Shown: positions 1 to 8,168, numbered from the stretch's first letter. The stretch: DNA of 64,000 bases from Acidiphilium sp. C61 (GCF_902712915.1 NZ_CACTIA010000005.1:434001-498000); one strand, 5' to 3'. Translations and numbers: made by a program. Notes: generated from the sequence alone by a model not told the origin.

Positions 1-74
1 CTGAAGCGGGTGATGAAGGCGTTCGACTGGCAATTTGAACCGCCCCGGGTTTGCCGGAGGCCATTTGAGTTAAG

Positions 75-980
75 CTAAGCGGCGATCTTCATCTGGTCGA
101 GTGTGGCGAAATATCGTTGTTCGGCTTCGGCGGGCGGGATGTTGCCGATCGGCTCGAGAAGGCGCCTGTGGTTAAACCAGTCGACCCATTCGAGCGTTGC
201 GAACTCGACGGCCTCCAACGATTTCCACGGCCCGCGACGACGGATGACCTCGGTCTTGTAAAGGCCGTTGATGCTCTCGGCGAGAGCGTTGTCGTAGCTA
301 TCGCCGACACTGCCGACGGACGGTTCGATGCCGGCCTCCATCAGGCGCTCGGTGTATTTGATCGAGACATACTGGCTGCCCCGGTCGCTATGATGGACGA
401 GCCCGCCGCTACGCACCGGGCGTCTGTCGTGAAGAGCCTGTTCCAGGGCATCGAGGACGAAGCCGGCATGCGCCGTGCGGCTTACCCGCCAGCCAACGAT
501 ACGCCGGGCGAATGTATCGATGACAAACGCCACATACACAAAGCCCTGCCAGGTCGCGACATAAGTGAAGTCGGAGACCCAGAGCATATTCGGCGCCGGC
601 GCCTGGAACTGGCGGTTGACGCGGTCCTGTGGGCAGGGTGTCGCCCTGTCGCTGATCGTCGTCCTGACCGGCTTGCCGCGGATCACGCCCTGCAGGCCGA
701 TGATCCGCATCAACCGCTCCACCGTGCAGCGGGCAACAGCGCATCCTTCCCGCTGCAACTGCCGCCAGACCTTGCGCGCACCGTAGACCTCGAAATTCTC
801 CGCGAACACGCGCCGGATATCCGCCTCGAGCGCCTCATCCCGCCGGGCGCGTTCTGACCGCCTCTCGGGGTTGGCCCGCTTCGCTATATGCTCGTAGTAG
901 GTCGATGGGGCGATCGGCAGGACCCTGCAGATCGGCTCGACCCCATAAGCCCCGCGGTGATCATCGATGAACGAGATCAT
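75..980 (-). CDS. IS3-family transposase OrfB (DDE integrase)
   Basis: 301 aa with the order expected for IS3 OrfB: an N-terminal HTH_21-like region (about 40-105, containing [10 protein letters not shown]), then the rve integrase core. The catalytic DDE triad is visible as the D of WVSDFTYV (about 135), the D of HHSDRGSQY (about 196) and the E of [14 protein letters not shown] (about 232), and the C-terminus has the usual [12 protein letters not shown] motif. Its ATG overlaps the orfA stop as ATGA, so it is either translationally coupled or read through a frameshift. Full-length for the family. It acts on the ends of its own element; with orfA damaged, transposition would need another copy. 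Confidence 0.93.
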   Translation of the reverse strand: MISFIDDHRGAYGVEPICRVLPIAPSTYYEHIAKRANPERRSERARRDEALEADIRRVFAENFEVYGARKVWRQLQREGCAVARCTVERLMRIIGLQGVIRGKPVRTTISDRATPCPQDRVNRQFQAPAPNMLWVSDFTYVATWQGFVYVAFVIDTFARRIVGWRVSRTAHAGFVLDALEQALHDRRPVRSGGLVHHSDRGSQYVSIKYTERLMEAGIEPSVGSVGDSYDNALAESINGLYKTEVIRRRGPWKSLEAVEFATLEWVDWFNHRRLLEPIGNIPPAEAEQRYFATLDQMKIAA

Positions 981-1353
981 GGTTTGAACCGGCGGTCGAG
1001 CTCCGCCTGGGCAAAATATGCCGACGCCTTGCGCAGGATCTCATTCGCCTGGCGAAGCTCGCGGTTCTCGCGTTCCAGTGCCTTCAGCTTCGCCGACACT
1101 TCCGACGGAACACCAGGCGAGCGGCCGCTGTCGCGATCCACCTTCTGCACCCATTCACGCAGCGTATGCGGTGAGCAGCCAAACTTCGCGGCTATCGACA
1201 CCATCGCCCCTCCGCAGCATTCCACCTGCCAAGGCAGGCGGAACCTTGGCTGCTTCGCCCACCGCGAGGGAGTTCGCCCTCGTGCTCCAGCACCATCCGC
1301 ACCGCCCGCTCGCGGACTTCAGGAGAAAACTTGTTCGTCGTCAGACTCGTCAT
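977..1353 (-). pseudogene. IS3-family OrfA (HTH protein), frameshifted
   Basis: Two reading frames are needed to cover the usual OrfA. The first starts at the ATG at 1353, encodes an N-terminus beginning [20 protein letters not shown] and stops at 1192. The second (977-1225) contains the HTH ([18 protein letters not shown]) and the leucine-zipper-like tail ([20 protein letters not shown]). The break lies beside a 24-base near-perfect hairpin at 1220-1243 in a stretch that matches neither the expected protein nor the rest of the element, so a small insertion may have broken the gene. It would normally bind the terminal repeats. Confidence 0.75.
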
Positions 1354-1420
1354 GGCTCCATCCTATTTGGGAGTTGGAGCCTCCGGCAAACCCGGGGCGG
1401 TTCATTCGTGGAGATGCAGC

Positions 1421-2230
1421 ATGAGCAAAACTCCTGCCGCCGATGCCGCACGTCTCGCCTTTCTCCTCAACGAACTTCGCCTGCCCAGCATCAAGCATCT
1501 CTGGCCCGATCTCGCCGCCCAGGCCGACAAGGAAGCCTGGCCTGCCGCACGCTTCCTGGCAGCGCTCGCCGAACACGAACTGGCCGACCGCGAACGGCGC
1601 CGCATCGAACGCCATCTCCTCGAAGCTCATCTGCCAATCGGCAAAACACTCGACAATTTCGACTTCAACGCCGTGCCGGTCATCAGCAAGGCCCACATCA
1701 CCGCTCTCGCCTCCGGCAATGCCTGGATCGAACACGGCGCCAATTGTCTCGTGTTCGGGCCGCCCGGCGTCGGAAAATCGCATCTCGCTTCAGGTCTCGG
1801 CCGCGCCCTCATCGAAGCCGGCTTCCGCGTGCTGTTCGCCAGAACCACAGACCTCGTCCAGCGCCTGCAGGTCGCCAGGCAAGACCTCGCCCTCGAAGCC
1901 GCCATCACCAAACTCGACCGCTATCATCTGCTCATCCTCGATGATATCTCCTACGTCACCAAGGATCAGGCCGAGACCTCCGTGCTCTTCGAGCTGATCA
2001 GCCGGCGCTACGAGCATCGCTCCATCATGATCACCGCCAATCAGGCTTTCGGAGAATGGAACAAGATCTTTCCCGACCAGGCCATGACCTTGGCCGCTGT
2101 CGACCGCCTCGTTCACCACGCCACCATCATCGAAATGAATGTCGAAAGCTACCGGCGCCGCACCGCTATCGCGCGCAAACGAGCCACAGGAAGGCCGCCA
2201 GCCAGGCAAACCCCAAATTCAGAAACCTGA
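1421..2230 (+). CDS. istB: IS21-family helper ATPase IstB
   Basis: 269 aa, full length. AAA+/DnaC-like ATPase that assembles with the IstA transposase and selects target DNA. An N-terminal IstB domain is followed by Walker A GPPGVGKSHLA (about 111-121), Walker B LLILDDIS (about 171-178), and the conserved HHATIIEMNVESYRRR motif near the C-terminus. The start ATG is preceded by GTGGAG. Its promoter context changed when the IS3 element landed 16 bp upstream. The protein itself shows no damage. Confidence 0.93.
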   Translation: MSKTPAADAARLAFLLNELRLPSIKHLWPDLAAQADKEAWPAARFLAALAEHELADRERRRIERHLLEAHLPIGKTLDNFDFNAVPVISKAHITALASGNAWIEHGANCLVFGPPGVGKSHLASGLGRALIEAGFRVLFARTTDLVQRLQVARQDLALEAAITKLDRYHLLILDDISYVTKDQAETSVLFELISRRYEHRSIMITANQAFGEWNKIFPDQAMTLAAVDRLVHHATIIEMNVESYRRRTAIARKRATGRPPARQTPNSET

Positions 2231-2251
2231 TCGACGCCGCCTGATCGCCGC

Positions 2252-2372
2252 TCAGCGACAATCAACAAAAACCCACTTGCCATCCAACTCAAAACCCATA
2301 TCCTCACCCCCGTCGCCGTCAGCTTTTCTCATGCTGATTGTCGCTCCTTCTCACCCAGATTGTCGCGCTACA
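2252..2372. repeat. IS21-type terminal repeats (right end)
   Basis: A GCGACAATCA motif near 2253 is inverted relative to TGATTGTCGC near 2335 and AGATTGTCGC near 2358. Several related motifs at an end are characteristic of IS21 elements, where IstA binds. Sequence beyond about 2372 switches to an unrelated transposase remnant, which fixes the approximate boundary. Confidence 0.5.
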
Positions 2373-2399
2373 GGGCGGTGACCTCGGCCGCGCAACCGG

Positions 2400-2655
2400 A
2401 TGGGCGGATGCTGTCGCGACTGGTGAGCACACAGAATTCCTCCTCGGAGGTCTGGGCCGACAGCGCCTATCGCTCGCAGACAAACGAGAAATGGCTGGCA
2501 TCAAGGATGTTGGTCAGCCGCATTCGCCGGCGCAAGCCGGCCGACAAGCCGATGCCGCGACATGTCGCGCGGGCCAATGCCGCGAAATCGTCGATCCGTG
2601 CCCATGTCGAACACGTCTTCGCCCACCAGAAGAACAGGTTCGGCCTGTTCATCCG
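2400..2655 (+). pseudogene. IS5-type transposase fragment (C-terminal DDE part)
   Basis: One frame reads about 75 residues resembling the C-terminal third of IS5-family transposases: ADSAYRSQTNE, SRIRRRKPADKPMPRH, then RAHVEHVFAHQKNRFGLFIRT, where the conserved E of the DDE triad falls in the HVEHVF segment. The N-terminal catalytic part is missing and homology stops abruptly after FIRT. No start codon or inverted repeat can be assigned. It was probably cut by arrival of the IS21 element on the left and by recombination on the right. Confidence 0.65.
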
Positions 2656-2849
2656 CACCCGCCCTGCACGCCGCTTGCCGGGCCGCGTTCCCCGCCTGGA
2701 ATGTCACGCCCGCCGAAATAGGGGCGATCCTGACCGCCGCCGGGTGGAAGCATCTCCAGTGGCGGGAAAGGCGCGGAAATCCTGACAATCGGGTGCGGGG
2801 ATATCAGCCGCACCGGCTGGGGGAAGTAGGACGGGCGAGCAACGGTTAA
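2655..2849 (+). pseudogene. Unidentified C-terminal coding fragment fused to the IS5 remnant
   Basis: Immediately after the IS5 homology ends, a different frame gives about 64 residues of ordinary protein composition (including VTPAEIGAILTAAGWKHLQW and ERRGNPDNRVRGYQPHRL) up to a TAA. I do not recognise it and there is no plausible start, so it may be the tail of a gene whose front was lost in a rearrangement. It could also be spurious. Confidence 0.3.
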
Positions 2850-2935
2850 CCACCGCGCGCGCGTCTAGTTTCGTTGTGGCGTGACGCGTTCTGTCAAAGG
2901 AATTGATGTTTTTAGATTTGGTCTACCAACTTTTT

Positions 2936-3463
2936 TCAAAACGAAAAATCCATATTCAAATTTTTATCCTCACCAGCAATAGTTTTGCCATATTTCACTT
3001 GATCGCATTGCGTCTTACTTGGCTTAAAATGTTGGAAATTTAAAATCGATATAAAAAAATTCTCTATTTTCTTATCTTTTGTTTTTGTGTTCATTGTTGG
3101 ATTAATAAATAAGTATTGATGATAATAATATAATTGATTAAATATAACCTGTTTATACCAAGAGTTTGAACGAATGTTGCACGTGTATGCAACATAGGCA
3201 ACAATCACATTATGCTTCAAATCACTTATTTCTGATTTATTTTGCTCGTCTAATTTCCTTTGATCTTTGTATAAAAGTTGTTGAAGGGGAGATTTATTTC
3301 TGTCGGTTGTTCCTGCATTTATTATATCATTCCCTATAGACGCAAGATATTTCTCCACAATCCTGCTATGCTTCCAAGTGGAAATAGATATGGGTGGGGC
3401 TGCAATTCCGCTCGCAGGGTAAGCGGCCATGATCATAGCCAAGAGACAGTAGATAGATCTCAC
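2936..3463 (-). CDS. AT-rich orphan, predicted secreted protein
   Basis: 175 aa, not recognised. GTG start with a good GGGAGG ribosome site six bases upstream. The first about 22 residues form a clear signal peptide (MRSIYCLLAMIMAAYPASG then IAA), so the product is probably exported. The mature part is rich in Lys, Asn, Ile and Tyr and has two or three Cys. Base composition is strikingly AT-rich compared with every neighbour, with codons ending in A or T, which indicates recent acquisition. It sits alone between IS debris and a tRNA gene. No enzymatic motif is visible. A small secreted effector, toxin or surface protein are possibilities only. Confidence 0.6.
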   Translation of the reverse strand: MRSIYCLLAMIMAAYPASGIAAPPISISTWKHSRIVEKYLASIGNDIINAGTTDRNKSPLQQLLYKDQRKLDEQNKSEISDLKHNVIVAYVAYTCNIRSNSWYKQVIFNQLYYYHQYLFINPTMNTKTKDKKIENFFISILNFQHFKPSKTQCDQVKYGKTIAGEDKNLNMDFSF

Positions 3464-3948
3464 CGTTGACCTCCCATGATCATGGAGCCAAGCACAGATG
3501 ACGCTTGTTCCTCAATCGTTTGTGTTCTGTTTTAGAAATTATCTGCCTCGTAATACCTCCGCGACCGTTTCCATTCGCTCACACGCCGCGCCCGGTGCGG
3601 ACTGCGGACATGTTTTGCGGACCTGCACCCAGCCGGAGACAGGGCGGGCGAAATCCCCGCAGGTCGCATGGCTGGGGGAGGATCCATAGTTGCCGGGCCG
3701 GAGGTGCGACCTCGCCCGCCTGACCGCACAACATGCCGCAACCTTACGCGCGTGCGTGTATGCGTATTGCTTGCCTAACCCCCCTGATCCCCGACCGGCG
3801 AGGCGGACGAATCGAGAGCGGCGGAGACGATCACGCAACCGTCATTCGGACGCGACCGGAGACACCAAATTGCCGACGAGTGCGGTCCCGTTGGTATCCC
3901 GAACATATTCAATTTTCGCTAATGTTTCGCACAACCACTTGAAAACGT
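3464..3948. other. Non-coding region with a long two-tier hairpin (3643-3720)
   Basis: No convincing gene is seen here. The notable element is a nested inverted repeat: GGCGGGCGA (3643-3651) pairs with TCGCCCGCC (3712-3720), and inside it GGTCGCA (3662-3668) pairs with TGCGACC (3705-3711), leaving a 10-nt one-sided bulge and a loop of about 36 nt. Just upstream TGCGGAC recurs. This could be a structured RNA, a transposon end or an island remnant. The strand is unknown. Confidence 0.35.
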
Positions 3949-4024
3949 TGGTGGAGCCAATCGGAATCGAACCGACGACCTCCTGAATGCCATTCAGGCG
4001 CTCTCCCAACTGAGCTATGGCCCC
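3949..4024 (-). tRNA. tRNA-Ala (anticodon GGC)
   Basis: The minus strand reads GGGGCCATAGCTCAGTTGGG at the 5' end, then an anticodon arm with stem CCTGA/TCAGG and loop ATGGCAT (anticodon GGC), a T arm containing GGTTCGATTCC, and an acceptor strand TGGCTCC followed by an encoded ACCA. All four arms pair, with one G-T wobble in the acceptor stem. It is 76 nt with CCA encoded. The gene faces the mobile-element region with its 3' end, the usual integration side of islands. Confidence 0.96.
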
Positions 4025-4040
4025 ACCGTGCGTGAGGGCC

Positions 4041-4069
4041 CTATTAGACCGAGTTCGCGCCCGCGGCAA
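4041..4069 (-). promoter_or_regulatory. Probable sigma-70 promoter of tRNA-Ala
   Basis: On the minus strand TTGCCG (4064-4069) and TAATAG (4041-4046) are separated by exactly 17 bases. The -10 box ends 16 bases before the mature tRNA 5' end, a suitable leader length. Confidence 0.5.
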
Positions 4070-4164
4070 GAGCATCGGAGGACAAACCGGCCATGAAATA
4101 TGCCGTGGGCAATATGGGGAGGCATTGCAGGCGGCAGTTCGGGTGCCGGGCGAGGCGGAAAAAC

Positions 4165-4178
4165 TGTACAAATGTTCA
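4165..4178. promoter_or_regulatory. Candidate operator upstream of the acyl-CoA operon
   Basis: Imperfect palindrome TGTACA-AA-TGTTCA, 62 bp before the acyl-CoA dehydrogenase start, in a locally AT-richer stretch. TetR-family repressors often bind such sites and one is encoded in the operon. The assignment is inference. Confidence 0.25.
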
Positions 4179-4240
4179 ATTTCGGATCGACACGAGAGAC
4201 CTAGGCCGGTAGTGTGGCGGTGCACCAGGGAGACGACGCC

Positions 4241-6040
4241 ATGTCCATGATCGTCGACAGACGCGACCTCGACTTCATCCTGTTCGACCTGCTCGGGATG
4301 GAGCAACTGCTGCACCACGAGCGCTTCGCCGGATTCGACCGCGATGCCTGCGCCCAGATGCTCGACACCGCGCAAGCCATCGCCGAGGAGCAGTTCCTGC
4401 CGATCGCCGCCGAGGTGGACGCAAACGAGCCGCGCTTCGTCAATGGAAGGGTCGAGATGCCGGAGGGCACCGGACGCGCGCTGCGCGCATGCGCCGAGGC
4501 GGGGTTCTTCGCCCTGCCCTTCGCGCTGGAGCATGGCGGGTTGCAGGCGCCGCGCGTGCTGCACACGGCGGCCAGCGGCATCTTCACCTGTGCGAATACG
4601 GCCGTCGCCAATTACGCCTTCCTCACCGTCGGCGCGGCAAACCTGCTTGCCGCCTTTGGCAACGAAGCGCTGCGCCGGCGCTTCCTGCCGCCGATGCTGG
4701 AGGGACGCTGGTTCGGCACGATGTGTCTTTCCGAACCGCAGGCCGGCTCGTCGCTCGCCGACATCACCACCACCGCGACACCGCGCGACGACGGCACGTT
4801 TTCGCTCCGCGGCAGCAAGATGTGGATTTCGGGCGGGGATCAGGAAATTTCGGAAAATATTGTCCATATGGTGCTCGCGCGGATCGCCGGCGCGCCGGCA
4901 GGAACGCGCGGCATTTCGCTGTTTCTCGTGCCCAAGCGCCGCGTTGATGAAAGCGGCGCCGTTGGCGAGCACAACAACATCGCCCTTGCCGGGCTGAACC
5001 ACAAGATGGGCCAGCGCGGCACCACCAACTGTCTGCTCAATTTCGGCGAGAGCGGCGAGACGATCGGGCATCTGATCGGCGCGGCGCATCGCGGCCTCGA
5101 ATACATGTTCCAGATGATGAACGAGGCGCGCATCGGCGTCGGCCATGCCGCGACCATGTCCGCACTCGCCGGCTATCGTCATTCGGCGGAATACGCCCGC
5201 ACCCGCACGCAAGGCCGCAAGGCCGGGCAGAAGGACCCGTCCGCCTCGCCCGTGCCGATCGTCGAGCACGCCGATATCCGCCGCATGCTGCTGGCCCAGA
5301 AGGCGGCGGTGGAGGGCGCGCAGGCGCTCTGCCTCTATGCCGCGCAACTGGTCGACCGGCAGGAGATCGCGACCGACGCGGATGAGGCCGAATGGCTCGG
5401 CACGCTGCTCGGGCTGCTGACGCCGGTGGTGAAATCCTGGCCGTCGGAGCATTGCCTCGAAGCCAACAAATGGGCGATGCAGATCCTCGGCGGCTATGGC
5501 TACACGCGGGACTATCCGCTGGAGCGGCTCTATCGCGACAACCGGCTGAATCACATTCACGAAGGCACGTTCGGCATCCAGGGCATCGACCTCGTGGGCC
5601 GTAAGCTCGGCGGCGACAATGGCGATGCGCTGCGCCGCTTCGCCGCACAGATGCGCGAGACCGCCGCCATCGCCGCCCCGCATCCGGCCCTCGCGAACGA
5701 GGCCGCCCGCCTCGTGGCGGCACTCGACCAGCTCGGCGTCACCGCCAATGCCCTGCTCGCCTGCGCCGACCTGCCACGCCGCCTCGCCAATGCGACCTTA
5801 TTTCTCGACGCATTCGGCCATGTCGTCATCGGCTGGCTCTGGTTGTGGCAGGCACTCGTTTCGGCCGCCTCGCTGGACGGTAACCCTCCACCGCCCGACA
5901 GGCTCTTTCACGAGGGCAAGCTACTGACATGCCGTTATTTCATGGCGCATGAGCTGCCGCTGGCGGTTGCCCGACTTGCACTTTGCGCGACCCTCGAGAC
6001 CAGCAGCCTCGACGCGCCGGCAGCGCTGTTCGCTCTCTGA
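4241..6040 (+). CDS. Acyl-CoA dehydrogenase (long type with extra C-terminal domain)
   Basis: 599 aa, the size of the long acyl-CoA dehydrogenases related to DmdC (methylmercaptopropionyl-CoA dehydrogenase), not the 380-aa short type. Order: N-terminal helical domain, FAD/substrate beta domain (MCLSEPQAGSSLADI about 167; KMWISGGDQE about 200), C-terminal four-helix domain (LGGYGYTRDYPLERLYRD about 420, then HEGTFGIQGIDLVGRKL, which carries the family Glu), and a final extension. It would introduce the alpha,beta double bond into an acyl-CoA. The ATG at 4241 is chosen for the AGGGAG site eight bases upstream. First gene of an operon with a regulator, SDR, thiolase and MaoC hydratase. The exact acyl substrate cannot be told. 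Confidence 0.9.
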   Translation: MSMIVDRRDLDFILFDLLGMEQLLHHERFAGFDRDACAQMLDTAQAIAEEQFLPIAAEVDANEPRFVNGRVEMPEGTGRALRACAEAGFFALPFALEHGGLQAPRVLHTAASGIFTCANTAVANYAFLTVGAANLLAAFGNEALRRRFLPPMLEGRWFGTMCLSEPQAGSSLADITTTATPRDDGTFSLRGSKMWISGGDQEISENIVHMVLARIAGAPAGTRGISLFLVPKRRVDESGAVGEHNNIALAGLNHKMGQRGTTNCLLNFGESGETIGHLIGAAHRGLEYMFQMMNEARIGVGHAATMSALAGYRHSAEYARTRTQGRKAGQKDPSASPVPIVEHADIRRMLLAQKAAVEGAQALCLYAAQLVDRQEIATDADEAEWLGTLLGLLTPVVKSWPSEHCLEANKWAMQILGGYGYTRDYPLERLYRDNRLNHIHEGTFGIQGIDLVGRKLGGDNGDALRRFAAQMRETAAIAAPHPALANEAARLVAALDQLGVTANALLACADLPRRLANATLFLDAFGHVVIGWLWLWQALVSAASLDGNPPPPDRLFHEGKLLTCRYFMAHELPLAVARLALCATLETSSLDAPAALFAL

Positions 6041-6056
6041 CGCAGGGCGGCAGCCC

Positions 6057-7364
6057 ATGGTGCAGGATCGCAGCCTACGCACAAAACAGCGGATTCATGA
6101 AGGTGCCGTCAGCGTTCTTGCCAAGGGCGGGGTTGCCGGGCTTACCCATCGCGCGGTCGCTGCCACCGCAGGTGTCAGCCTCGCCGCGACAACATATCAT
6201 TTTGAATCCAAAACAGACCTCATCGCCAGCGCCTCACGCCATCTGATGAGCGGCTATCTCGACGCCTTCGCCCGGCTCGAACGCCGCGTCAGCGCCGGCG
6301 AGGCGACCGGGGTTGCGCGGATCGACGATCTTGTCATGCGCGTCGTGCTCAATGCGCTGGGGCGCGAGCGGACGCGCTCGCTGGCCTGGTGCGAGCTGAT
6401 CCTGCATGGCGGGCGCGGCGATGCGGGACGGCTACTGGCACAGGGATGGTACGCACGGCTCGATGAAATCTGGCATGCCATCGGCCAAAATCTCGGCTTC
6501 GGGCAGGACCGCAGCGTGGCCCGCGCGGCGATCGACCGGGCGATCGGGCTGACCTTTCTGCTCCACCCGCTCGGGCTTGAGCAGGAAGCGGCGCGCGATT
6601 TCATCGAAGGCCGGCTCGATCCCGCGCAACTCGGCCCGCCCGCCCCCACGGCGGACGACGATGCCGTCCCCGCCAGCGCCCGCCATTTCGAGACCCGCGA
6701 GCGGATCGTGCAGGCGACGATCGACATTCTCGTCGAGTCAGGCGCCGGGGCAGTAAGCTGGGCCGCCATCGCCCAGCGCGCCGGCCTCGCCCGCAGCGGC
6801 CCGGCCTATTATTTCCCGGCGATCGGCGCGCTGCTCGCCACGGCACAGGTCGCGCTGTTCGACCGGGCGAAGGCGCGCTACCGCGCAGGCTTCGGCGCGA
6901 TCGACCCCGCCGGGATCGATGAGGTGCGGCTGGTCGATCTCACCACGGCGATCTGGTTTCGCGAGGTGCTGGAACATGCGCGCGAGGCGCTTGGGCATTA
7001 CGCCGTGTTTCTCCGCGCCGCCCAGGCTCCAGGAGAAAGCATGGTGCTGCGCGCGGCTCTCGCGGCCACGCTGCGCGACCAGCACGGCGCCTGGCGCCGG
7101 CGGCTGGCGGCGATCGCCGTAGCACCGCCGCACCCTGCCGGCCCGCTCGCGGTGCAGGCCCTCTTCGTCGGCAAGCTGATCCGTGCTGCCGCCACCGGGG
7201 CGGACACGGCGCTGCTCGCGCTGGCGCGGGAGGATTTTGCCGCCGCGATCGCCGGGGCAATCCGCCCTGAAAAACCGTACGCTCATCCAAAACCGGCTTG
7301 CCAGCCGGGCCCGCCTGGCTTAGCTGAACAGAGCGAAGCGCCGCTTCGCGGCCCGGAACCATAA
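6057..7364 (+). CDS. Tandem TetR-family regulator (two TetR units in one chain)
   Basis: 435 aa, about twice the usual 190-220. The first unit starts with the TetR HTH (TKQRIHEGAVSVLAKGG, LTHRAVAATAGVSLAATTYH at about 10-50). A second complete HTH appears at about 205-255 (ETRERIVQATIDILVESG, AIAQRAGLARSGPAYYF). Each is followed by a helical ligand/dimer region. One chain may therefore work as a pseudo-dimer. It lies directly downstream of the acyl-CoA dehydrogenase (16 bp), so it probably represses the operon in response to an acyl-CoA or fatty acid; that role is inferred. The ATG at 6057 is chosen because the upstream in-frame stretch overlaps the previous gene and lacks TetR character. Confidence 0.85.
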   Translation: MVQDRSLRTKQRIHEGAVSVLAKGGVAGLTHRAVAATAGVSLAATTYHFESKTDLIASASRHLMSGYLDAFARLERRVSAGEATGVARIDDLVMRVVLNALGRERTRSLAWCELILHGGRGDAGRLLAQGWYARLDEIWHAIGQNLGFGQDRSVARAAIDRAIGLTFLLHPLGLEQEAARDFIEGRLDPAQLGPPAPTADDDAVPASARHFETRERIVQATIDILVESGAGAVSWAAIAQRAGLARSGPAYYFPAIGALLATAQVALFDRAKARYRAGFGAIDPAGIDEVRLVDLTTAIWFREVLEHAREALGHYAVFLRAAQAPGESMVLRAALAATLRDQHGAWRRRLAAIAVAPPHPAGPLAVQALFVGKLIRAAATGADTALLALAREDFAAAIAGAIRPEKPYAHPKPACQPGPPGLAEQSEAPLRGPEP

Positions 7365-7376
7365 GGGAGGACCGGC

Positions 7377-8168
7377 ATGATCGACCCGGCATCACTGTTT
7401 TCGCTGCAGGGGCGTGTCGCCCTCGTCACTGGCGGCTCGCGCGGCATCGGCCGGATGATCGCCGAAGGGTTTCTCGCCCAGGGCGCGCGGGTCTACATCT
7501 CGGCGCGCAAGGCGGAGCAGTGCCACGCCGCGGCGGCCGAACTCGGCCCCGATTGCATCGCCGTGCCGGCGGATATCTCGACGGTCGAGGGCGCGCGCGC
7601 GCTGGCCGCGACAATCACCGCGCGCGAACCGGCGCTCGACATCCTGGTCAACAACGCGGGTGCGGCCTGGGGCGCGCCGTTCGAGAGTTTCCCGGAACAT
7701 GGCTGGGACAAGGTGTTCGACGTCAATGTGAAGGCGCCATTCTTCCTCACCCAGGCGCTGCATGGCGCGCTGAAGGCAGCGGCGCGGCCCGACCGCCCGG
7801 CCAAGGTGATCTGCGTCGGCTCGATCGACGGGCTGCGCGTCAATGCCTGGGAGACCTACAGCTACCAGGCCTCGAAAGCGGCGATCCATCACCTGATGCG
7901 GCGCATGGCGGCACGGCTGATCCACGACAATATCGTCGCCAGCGCGATCGCCCCCGGCGCGTTTCCCTCCGAGATGAACCGCGCCGCGCGCGACCGGGGC
8001 GAGGCCGTCGCCGCCGCCATTCCCGCCCGCCGCATCGGCCGCGCCGAGGACATGGCGGGTGCTGCGATCTATCTTGCCAGCCGCGCCGGCGATTACGTCG
8101 TCGGCCAGGTGCTTACCGTCGATGGCGGGCTCGTTGCCGCCAACCCGGTGGAGACGGCCGAACCCTGA
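7377..8168 (+). CDS. SDR-family oxidoreductase (3-hydroxyacyl-CoA dehydrogenase candidate)
   Basis: 263 aa classical short-chain dehydrogenase. Cofactor motif TGGSRGIG (about 20-27), NNAG (about 91-94), catalytic Ser in VGSIDG and Tyr/Lys in YSYQASKAA (about 161-169). An AAGGGAGG ribosome site precedes the ATG. It sits between the regulator and a thiolase in an operon with acyl-CoA dehydrogenase and MaoC hydratase, so it probably oxidises the 3-hydroxyacyl-CoA intermediate, likely with NAD. The family alone does not fix the substrate. Confidence 0.85.
   Translation: MIDPASLFSLQGRVALVTGGSRGIGRMIAEGFLAQGARVYISARKAEQCHAAAAELGPDCIAVPADISTVEGARALAATITAREPALDILVNNAGAAWGAPFESFPEHGWDKVFDVNVKAPFFLTQALHGALKAAARPDRPAKVICVGSIDGLRVNAWETYSYQASKAAIHHLMRRMAARLIHDNIVASAIAPGAFPSEMNRAARDRGEAVAAAIPARRIGRAEDMAGAAIYLASRAGDYVVGQVLTVDGGLVAANPVETAEP

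Larger units (their letters stand above)
36..1404 (-). mobile_element. IS3-family insertion sequence inside the IS21 element
   Basis: The element is bounded by perfect 26-bp terminal inverted repeats at 36-61 and 1379-1404 (beginning TGAACCGCCCCGGG). It carries orfA and orfB on the minus strand, which is the IS3 layout, and spans 1369 bp, a normal size. Flanking duplication is unclear: only TT is shared by both sides (34-35 and 1405-1406), shorter than the 3-5 bp usual for this family. It separates istA from istB. OrfB looks complete but orfA is frameshifted, so this copy is probably not autonomous. Confidence 0.9.
1..2372 (+). mobile_element. IS21-family element, right part (left end outside window)
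   Basis: An intact istB-type helper gene is followed by an end region with repeated GATTGTCGC-type motifs, typical of the multiple terminal repeats of IS21 elements. Bases 1-35 look like the tail of istA. If the IS3 element at 36-1404 and a TT duplication are removed, the frame starting at base 3 reads on to a TGA that overlaps the istB ATG as ATGA, the usual istA/istB arrangement. In the present sequence that frame stops at 36-38, inside the inverted repeat of the intruder, so IstA would lose only about five residues. The right boundary near 2372 (ending CA) is approximate. IstA itself cannot be assessed because most of it is outside the window. Confidence 0.6.

Noticed and set aside
3842..5683. 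613-codon minus-strand frame
   Set aside because: Antisense to the acyl-CoA dehydrogenase and running through the tRNA gene; a shadow frame.
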